From contig CACZQG010000337.1 in NCBI GenBank assembly GCA_902783235.1, positions 1 to 6,675 of the forward strand: a DNA stretch of 6,675 bases. Reading direction: 5' to 3'. The stretch is from an uncultured Ruminococcus sp. GTDB taxonomy: Bacteria > Bacillota > Clostridia > Oscillospirales > Ruminococcaceae. The translations under genes and the position numbers were made by a program. Of the stretch, positions 1 through 4,484 are shown piece by piece (within the stretch, counting starts at the first letter, position 1; the number at the start of each line of letters is the position of its first letter). The notes below the pieces were generated by a model that was given only the letters and a program-made list of their open reading frames with translations, did no database searches and was not told the origin of the DNA.

Positions 1-1493
1 ATAAGCTTGTGGATATAGGTTTCAAAGAGATCGAGATAGGCTTCCCTGCTGCATCGGAGACTGAGTATGAGTTCTGCCGTACACTGATAGAAAAGAACAT
101 GATACCCGATGATGTTACCATACAGGTGCTGACACAGTCAAGAGAACATATAATCCAAAAGACATTTGAGGCACTGAAGGGCGTTAAGAACGCTGTTGTG
201 CACCTTTACAACTCCACATCCGTGGCACAGCGTGAGCAGGTGTTCCGCAAGGATAAGAAGGAGATAATAGATATTGCAGTAATGGGTGCCGAGCTTTGCA
301 AGAAATACCGTGAGAATGCAGAGGGCAACTACTACTTTGAATATTCACCCGAAAGCTTTACAGGTACAGAGCCTGAGTTTGCGGCTGAGATATGCAATGA
401 GGTCATTAAAATATGGGAGCCTACTCCCGATAATAAAGTCATAATCAATCTTCCGGTAACAGTGTCTCATTCCATGCCTCACGTTTATGCAAATCAGGTA
501 GAGTATATGTGTGATAATCTGATAAACCGTGAAAATCTGATAATCTCGCTCCACCCTCATAACGACAGAGGCTGTGCTATTGCAGACAGTGAAATGGGAC
601 TTCTGGCAGGTGCTGACAGGATAGAGGGAACACTTTTCGGCAACGGTGAAAGAACAGGTAATGTGGATATAGTAACACTTGCTATGAATATGTTCTCTCA
701 GGGCGTAGATCCCGAGCTGGACTTTACTGACCTGCCTGATATAGTAAAGCATTATGAGGAAATAACCGATATGACAGTTTATGATCGTCAGCCCTACAGC
801 GGCAAGCTGGTATTTGCGGCATTCAGCGGTTCTCATCAGGATGCTATCGCCAAGGGCATGAACTGGAGAAAGGAAAAGAACTGTCAGCACTGGACAGTAC
901 CATATCTTCCTATTGATCCGGAGGATGTGGGCAGAGTATACGAGGCAGATGTTATAAGGATCAACAGTCAGTCCGGCAAGGGCGGCATAGGCTATGTGCT
1001 GGAAAATCAGTTCGGAATAGTAATGCCCAAAAAGATGAAGGAAACAGTGGGATATATGGTAAAGCAGGTCTCCGATGATGCACACAGAGAGCTGCAGCCG
1101 CAGGAGGTATATGATGTATTTGAAAAGGCATTTATCAACAAGAAGGTGCCTATCAGATTCAGGGAATACCATTATCAGCAGCTTCCGGAGGAACGTATAA
1201 AGGCAGATGTCACCATTGAATATAATGGTGAGGTGCTCAATGAACAGGCAGAGGGCAACGGCAGACTTGATGCGGTGAGCACTGCGCTTAAAAATAAGCT
1301 GGGTATTGAGTATACTCTCCATACCTATACAGAAAATGCAATAGAAGAAAAGTCAAATTCCAGAGCAATGGCTTATGTGGGCATAAAGGATAAGAACGGA
1401 AAGAATTTCTGGGGCGTTGGTATTGCCAACGATATCATTGATTCCTCACTGAAAGCACTTATCAGCGCAGTAAATAATATGATAACAGCATAA
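1..1493 (+). CDS. leuA: 2-isopropylmalate synthase, long form, 5' end missing
   Basis: Cytosolic enzyme of the first committed step of leucine synthesis: acetyl-CoA plus 2-oxoisovalerate gives 2-isopropylmalate. The reading frame is open from the left edge (first full codon at 3) and ends with TAA at 1491-1493, leaving about 496 visible residues. Long-form LeuA proteins run to roughly 550-570, so about 60-70 N-terminal residues, including the expected DxRDG-type metal and substrate motif, lie outside the window. Seen directly: the HMGL-family signature LHPHNDRGCAIA (from 549), whose His-x-His binds the divalent metal; GNGERTGNVD (639-668); FSGSHQDAI and VPYLPIDPEDVGR, hallmarks of the yeast/actinobacterial-type long enzyme; and a C-terminal regulatory domain over about the last 100 residues with EGNGRLDA, the part that senses leucine in this family. 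The GTG at 9 is an internal Val, because the frame continues upstream in conserved sequence (KLVDIGFKEIEIGFP). Any upstream leader is not visible. Downstream genes have their own promoters and no leucine-related function. Confidence 0.96.
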   Translation, partial: KLVDIGFKEIEIGFPAASETEYEFCRTLIEKNMIPDDVTIQVLTQSREHIIQKTFEALKGVKNAVVHLYNSTSVAQREQVFRKDKKEIIDIAVMGAELCKKYRENAEGNYYFEYSPESFTGTEPEFAAEICNEVIKIWEPTPDNKVIINLPVTVSHSMPHVYANQVEYMCDNLINRENLIISLHPHNDRGCAIADSEMGLLAGADRIEGTLFGNGERTGNVDIVTLAMNMFSQGVDPELDFTDLPDIVKHYEEITDMTVYDRQPYSGKLVFAAFSGSHQDAIAKGMNWRKEKNCQHWTVPYLPIDPEDVGRVYEADVIRINSQSGKGGIGYVLENQFGIVMPKKMKETVGYMVKQVSDDAHRELQPQEVYDVFEKAFINKKVPIRFREYHYQQLPEERIKADVTIEYNGEVLNEQAEGNGRLDAVSTALKNKLGIEYTLHTYTENAIEEKSNSRAMAYVGIKDKNGKNFWGVGIANDIIDSSLKALISAVNNMITA

Positions 1494-1542
1494 CCATGCT
1501 GACCTTCACTTGAATTTTCGTGATTTTTTCACAATATTACCC

Positions 1543-1571
1543 TTGACACTATCACAAAATGATTGTATAAT
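1543..1571 (+). promoter_or_regulatory. Sigma-A promoter of the lipoprotein gene
   Basis: A perfect -35 TTGACA (1543-1548) and a perfect -10 TATAAT (1566-1571) are separated by 17 bp. A T-rich tract just upstream (about 1513-1530) could act as an UP-like element. Transcription should start near 1578, giving a leader of about 88 nt before the ATG at 1666. It separates the lipoprotein gene from leuA, after which no clear terminator is visible. Confidence 0.88.
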
Positions 1572-1585
1572 AATAGTTGGTAATT

Positions 1586-1621
1586 GCAGATAGAGGTACG
1601 GATCTGATAATCTGCTATCTG
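1586..1621 (+). promoter_or_regulatory. Leader hairpin with two competing pairings
   Basis: At the very start of the predicted leader, CAGATAG (1587-1593) can pair with CTATCTG (1615-1621). Overlapping it, GCAGAT (1586-1591) can pair instead with ATCTGC (1610-1615). The two stems are mutually exclusive. They could stabilise the 5' end of the mRNA or serve as a simple switch. No known riboswitch class is recognised, and short stems like these can arise by chance. Confidence 0.3.
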
Positions 1622-1652
1622 TGAGGATCCGGGGATCTTTACCCAATAAATT

Positions 1653-1658
1653 AAGGAG
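1653..1658 (+). promoter_or_regulatory. Ribosome binding site that fixes the lipoprotein start
   Basis: AAGGAG lies 7 nt before ATG 1666. This selects MDIKKKLIAISL as the N-terminus over an in-frame GTG at 1621, which lacks a Shine-Dalgarno sequence and would put 15 non-signal-like residues ahead of the signal peptide. Confidence 0.88.
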
Positions 1659-1665
1659 TGTTCTT

Positions 1666-2589
1666 ATGGATATCAAAAAGAAACTAATAGCTATTTCACT
1701 GGTGGCTGCAATGGGAGTTTCCTTTGGTGCTTGCTCCGATAAAAAGGACGGCAGCAGTACAGCGGCAAAGGACAGTTCATCTATCGTTATGGAGACTCTT
1801 TCCTCCGAAGAGATAGAGCAGGTGGCAAAGCACGATCTTTCATTCCAGCTTATCGATCCCAATGAGCAGGGCGGTGTGAAGCAGGATGCTGTTGAATCCT
1901 CCGCTGACAGTCAGAGCGGCAACGCAGGCGGTGATGCCAATGCACAAGGCGGAAACGCAGGCGGCGATGCAAATTCACAGGGCGGCAATAATGCCAATGC
2001 TCAGGGAAATGACAGCAATAACAACAATAATAACAATAGCAGCAATAACAGCGGCGGCAGCTCGGGCAATGCAAGCTCGGTCCAGACACCTGCTGATATC
2101 GGAAACAACAATGTAGATCTTCCCCAGGAAACAGGTCTCCAGGTAATATCCGGTAAAAAAATGGTAGTGCAGTCATACTGGATGGATCTTTCGGAGCAGG
2201 CTGATAAAGTGTTCAACGGCGAATACCTGAAAGCACAGTTCAAGATCAAGGACGGAGTACAGGACGGTATCTATCCCATCACTATTGAAAAGGCTGATTT
2301 CTCCAACTGGGGTGATCCGGATCCTCAGACTGTAAAATTCAAATGTATCGACGGTGCAGTTGTGGTAGGCGGTGAAGCAAAGGAAAACACCTTTGATGAC
2401 AGCAGCGATCCTCAGCTCCTTACTTCAAATGTAAGCGGCAAGCCGGGCGATACTGTAACAGTTATTTTCAGCGTTAAAAACAATCCGGGTGTAGTAGGAA
2501 ACATTTTTGCGTTCGGCTTTAACAGTGATGCTCTTGAATATGTGGGCGGAGAAAATGGCGCTGATTTTGACGGCAACTTTTCAAGCTGA
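1666..2589 (+). CDS. Lipoprotein with a rearranged (circularly permuted-looking) cohesin domain
   Basis: A 307-residue predicted lipoprotein. Residues 1-23 form a lipoprotein signal: KKK, a hydrophobic core, then SFGAC with Cys23 as the lipidated residue (Phe at -3 is tolerated but not ideal). Residues about 80-155 are a low-complexity Asn/Gly/Ala/Ser/Gln spacer with a seven-Asn run (118-124), suited to crossing the cell wall. Residues about 163-236 match the second half of a cohesin: KMVVQSYW, then LKAQFKIKDGVQDGIYPI, ending in DGAVVVGG. Residues about 249-307 match the first half: SGKPGDTVTVIFSVKNNPG, then FNSDALEYVGG, ending at the stop. Normal cohesins, including those of the two downstream genes, have these halves in the opposite order. 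There is no dockerin, sortase motif or catalytic domain. The likely role is a membrane-anchored binding module for a dockerin-type partner (inference). The alternative is a decayed gene carrying the tail of one cohesin and the head of another. The lipoprotein call is strong, the cohesin relation fairly strong, and the function unproven. Confidence 0.82.
   Translation: MDIKKKLIAISLVAAMGVSFGACSDKKDGSSTAAKDSSSIVMETLSSEEIEQVAKHDLSFQLIDPNEQGGVKQDAVESSADSQSGNAGGDANAQGGNAGGDANSQGGNNANAQGNDSNNNNNNNSSNNSGGSSGNASSVQTPADIGNNNVDLPQETGLQVISGKKMVVQSYWMDLSEQADKVFNGEYLKAQFKIKDGVQDGIYPITIEKADFSNWGDPDPQTVKFKCIDGAVVVGGEAKENTFDDSSDPQLLTSNVSGKPGDTVTVIFSVKNNPGVVGNIFAFGFNSDALEYVGGENGADFDGNFSS
1905..2095 (+). repeat. 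Low-complexity Gly/Asn/Ala/Ser coding tract with AAY triplet run
   Basis: This stretch encodes imperfect GGDANAQGGN-type repeats (GGDANAQGGN, GGDANSQGGN, NANAQGN), then seven consecutive Asn codons (AAT/AAC, 2017-2037), then SSNNSGGSSGN. It is an unstructured spacer between the lipid anchor and the folded domain. The near-identical triplets make its length prone to in-frame change by slippage. Confidence 0.8.
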
Positions 2590-2630
2590 TAGATGATCCT
2601 GAAATTTTAATCATTTTTGTAAAAAAATAT

Positions 2631-2659
2631 TTGACAGTCTGTAGCTTTTATGTTATAAT
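2631..2659 (+). promoter_or_regulatory. Sigma-A promoter of the dockerin-protein gene
   Basis: A perfect -35 TTGACA (2631-2636), 17-bp spacer and perfect -10 TATAAT (2654-2659), with an extended -10 TG at 2651-2652. An A/T-rich tract directly upstream (2613-2630) resembles an UP element. Transcription should start near 2666, giving a leader of about 140 nt, the longest of the three in the window. Confidence 0.9.
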
Positions 2660-2702
2660 GGTAATAGTGAACATATGAAAACAGTATCACTATATAGAAT
2701 AG

Positions 2703-2771
2703 ACGGCAGGTGCTTATTCATTGCCGTTTACGATGTATTCCAATGGGTATCATAAATACCAAAGGGTATCA
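2703..2771 (+). promoter_or_regulatory. Structured 5' leader with alternative hairpins
   Basis: Two elements are visible. ACGGCA (2703-2708) pairs with TGCCGT (2722-2727) around a 13-nt loop. Further down, GGGTATCA occurs twice (2745-2752 and 2764-2771) on either side of ATACC (2756-2760). The ATACC can pair with GGTAT on its left (2746-2750) or on its right (2765-2769), but not both at once. The arrangement ends about 35 nt before the start codon, close enough to affect translation. It matches no riboswitch family I recognise, and regulation is inferred only. Confidence 0.35.
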
Positions 2772-2806
2772 ATTATATTTTATAAACAGAAAGGAAAAGA
2801 AGAATA

Positions 2807-4270
2807 ATGAGAAGATCAAAATTTATCTCAGTCATGACTTCACTTGCTATGACAGGTACTATGGTCATGAGCGCAATGCCTTTGACAGTAAACGCAGCTG
2901 CAAGTAACCCTCTGGGTCTTGCCATTACAGCAGATCAGACAACATTTACTGCTGCTGATGCAGGTAAGAAGGTAACAGTTTACGTTGATGCTGTAGGCTC
3001 CGTAGCAGAATCAGATCATGTAGGTTCTGTTGAGTTCAAGCTCAAATCCGATTCATGGGGTACTTTGGATCCCACAAACCTTATCATTACAAATGAAAAT
3101 GCTATCGGTACAGACAAGGGTAATGTTGTAAAGTCAAACAAGCCCTTCAACGAGCTGGGCACAATGGTTATCAGCAAGTGGGATGAAGGCAGTGAAAAGC
3201 CAAAGAAAGCAGGATATGCTATCCAGGACTATGCTAATATAGCTGATTTCAAAGGCTACAGCGATGAATACTGTCCCGCAGTACTTATTATGTCTGACTC
3301 CTCAAAGGGATTCATAAAGACTGATGCATCCTATGGCAAGCATATTGCTGAATTCCAGATCACAGTTCCTTCAAAGGAAGGCAAGTATACACTTTCTCTG
3401 GATGATGCAAAGTCAATGATCTGTGTTGACGGCTCCTTCGGCAGCAATGCTTCCGAAAATATAGCTTCTCCTACAGCTAAGAGCCTCACATTTACAGTAG
3501 GTTCAGCATCCGATCCGGGTACTGATCCGGGTACTGATACACCTTCTATAGATGTGAAACCCGGCGATCCCGATCCTATCGCAAGCCAGCGTGTATACGA
3601 CGGTAGTGCTACACTTACTATCGGTGATGGAAAAGCAGCAGTTGGTGAAGAGATAGAGGTTCCCGTATATCTGGAGCTTGGTTCCGATGTTAAGGAAAAA
3701 TACATTACAGGTATAGCATTCAAGACAAAATATGATACTTCAGCTCTGGAGCTTACAGAAGTTTATGAGCCGGAAGAGTCAGCTCTCAGCGACGGTGCAC
3801 TTAATGCAAGTGTGGATACAGGAAACATTCTTTACACATTCACAGTAGCAGATATTACTGTTGATTCTAAGTATCCCATGTGCATACTCAAGTTCAAGGT
3901 TAAGGATGCTGCTAAGGACGGCGATTACAAGATCGATGTAGTTAACCACCTTTACAGTGAGAGCGATCCTATCCAGATCATTCACCTCCAGTCTATGGAT
4001 AAGACAACATACCTTACACCTACTATCAAACAGGGTACTATTACAGTAGGTGCAGGCAGCAGCGATGAGCATCTTATCGGTGATGCTAACCAGGATGGCA
4101 AGGTAAATGTACGTGACTGTGCTACAATTGCAAGTGCTCTTGCAAAGGGTACAGTAGACTCACTGAAGTGCTCAATCTGTGCTGACTACAACAAGGACGG
4201 CAAGGTAAACGTTCGTGATGCAGCAGCTATCGCAAGCGCTCTTGCAAAGGGTACTATCAAGACAAACTAA
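2807..4270 (+). CDS. Secreted scaffoldin-like protein: two cohesin-type modules and a C-terminal dockerin
   Basis: A 487-residue exported protein. The start ATG follows AAAGGA (2790-2795) at 11 nt. Residues 1-31 are a Sec signal peptide (RRSK, hydrophobic core, VNAAA cleavage region). Residues about 32-232 form a large divergent cohesin-like module ending in KSLTFTVG. Residues 233-262 are a linker with DPGT repeats. Residues 263-415 are a clearer cohesin-type module: VYDGSATLTIG, EIEVPVYLELG, YDTSALEL, CILKFKVKDAAKDGDYKI and final GTITVG. Residues about 422-487 are a type I-style dockerin with two calcium loops, DANQDGKVNVRD (426-437) and DYNKDGKVNVRD (460-471), each followed by an almost identical helix (IASALAKGT). 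In cellulosome systems a protein with both cohesin and dockerin acts as an adaptor scaffoldin, attaching to one cohesin while receiving another partner. No catalytic or carbohydrate-binding domain is recognised. Three Cys in the dockerin (438, 455, 458) are unusual. The dockerin is near certain; cohesin function is inferred. Confidence 0.92.
   Translation: MRRSKFISVMTSLAMTGTMVMSAMPLTVNAAASNPLGLAITADQTTFTAADAGKKVTVYVDAVGSVAESDHVGSVEFKLKSDSWGTLDPTNLIITNENAIGTDKGNVVKSNKPFNELGTMVISKWDEGSEKPKKAGYAIQDYANIADFKGYSDEYCPAVLIMSDSSKGFIKTDASYGKHIAEFQITVPSKEGKYTLSLDDAKSMICVDGSFGSNASENIASPTAKSLTFTVGSASDPGTDPGTDTPSIDVKPGDPDPIASQRVYDGSATLTIGDGKAAVGEEIEVPVYLELGSDVKEKYITGIAFKTKYDTSALELTEVYEPEESALSDGALNASVDTGNILYTFTVADITVDSKYPMCILKFKVKDAAKDGDYKIDVVNHLYSESDPIQIIHLQSMDKTTYLTPTIKQGTITVGAGSSDEHLIGDANQDGKVNVRDCATIASALAKGTVDSLKCSICADYNKDGKVNVRDAAAIASALAKGTIKTN
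3512..3538 (+). repeat. Tandem 12-bp repeat encoding the DPGT linker
   Basis: The unit GATCCGGGTACT occurs twice in direct succession (3512-3523 and 3524-3535) and is followed by GAT. It encodes DPGTDPGTD in the inter-module linker. The copies are identical at the DNA level, consistent with recent duplication. Confidence 0.75.
4082..4255 (+). repeat. Duplicated calcium-binding segments of the dockerin
   Basis: The two halves of the dockerin are strongly alike in DNA as well as protein: the stretch from GACGGCAAGGTAAA through CTCTTGCAAAGGGTAC appears at about 4094-4152 and again at about 4196-4254 with scattered changes. Each encodes an F-hand-like loop with Asp/Asn at positions 1, 3, 5, 9 and 12, then a helix. 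The near-perfect two-fold symmetry is the feature that permits dual binding orientation in type I dockerins of other species; that it does so here is inference. Confidence 0.85.
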
Positions 4271-4283
4271 TAAACATAATATC

Positions 4284-4313
4284 ATCGGGATCGGAAACGA
4301 TCCCGATTTTTTT
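4284..4313 (+). terminator. Intrinsic terminator after the dockerin gene
   Basis: ATCGGGATCG (4284-4293) and CGATCCCGAT (4298-4307) form a perfect 10-bp stem closed by a GAAA tetraloop and followed by seven T residues (4307-4313). It begins 13 nt after the TAA of the dockerin gene and should isolate that transcript from the downstream gene. Confidence 0.95.
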
Positions 4314-4410
4314 ATGGCAAAAGCTAAGGATCATATCGTAATATTAAATAAACTGCTGTGTTTAAATATGTATGTAATTACAAAAAGAAAAATATGCTAT
4401 GGCAGATTTG

Positions 4411-4439
4411 TTGAAATCATTGACGAAATGTGATATAAT
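4411..4439 (+). promoter_or_regulatory. Sigma-A promoter of the cohesin-Fn3 gene
   Basis: A -35 TTGAAA (4411-4416), 17-bp spacer and perfect -10 TATAAT (4434-4439) with an extended -10 TG (4431-4432). An overlapping TTGACG at 4420-4425 would leave only 8 bp and is less likely. Transcription should start near 4446, leaving a short leader of about 39 nt that contains AGGAGG (4470-4475), 9 nt before the ATG. Confidence 0.82.
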
Positions 4440-4484
4440 AATAATGTATAAAAAGTAGCAATTCATATCAGGAGGGATATTTTT

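Noticed and set aside
9..11. GTG as the start codon of leuA
   Set aside because: The frame stays open to the left edge and the preceding codons (Lys-Leu) fit the conserved LeuA core. The N-terminal catalytic part would be missing if translation began here.
345..1322. A 325-codon open frame on the minus strand inside leuA
   Set aside because: It is fully antisense to a well-conserved enzyme gene, is rich in Cys, His and Ile in an unprotein-like way, and has no ribosome binding site or promoter of its own. It reflects the codon use of leuA.
1621..1665. In-frame GTG at 1621 as the lipoprotein start
   Set aside because: No Shine-Dalgarno precedes it, and it would place 15 residues before the signal peptide. 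ATG 1666 has AAGGAG at 7 nt and directly opens the signal sequence.
2592..2618. Possible terminator after the lipoprotein gene (ATGAT / ATCAT then five T)
   Set aside because: The stem is only five or six A/T-rich pairs with a 12-nt loop, too weak to call. The real end of the transcript is unclear.
2710..2907. A 65-codon frame across the leader and start of the dockerin-protein gene
   Set aside because: It has no ribosome binding site, covers the structured leader, and overlaps the true start in another frame. The product is Lys/Tyr/Ile-rich without family features.
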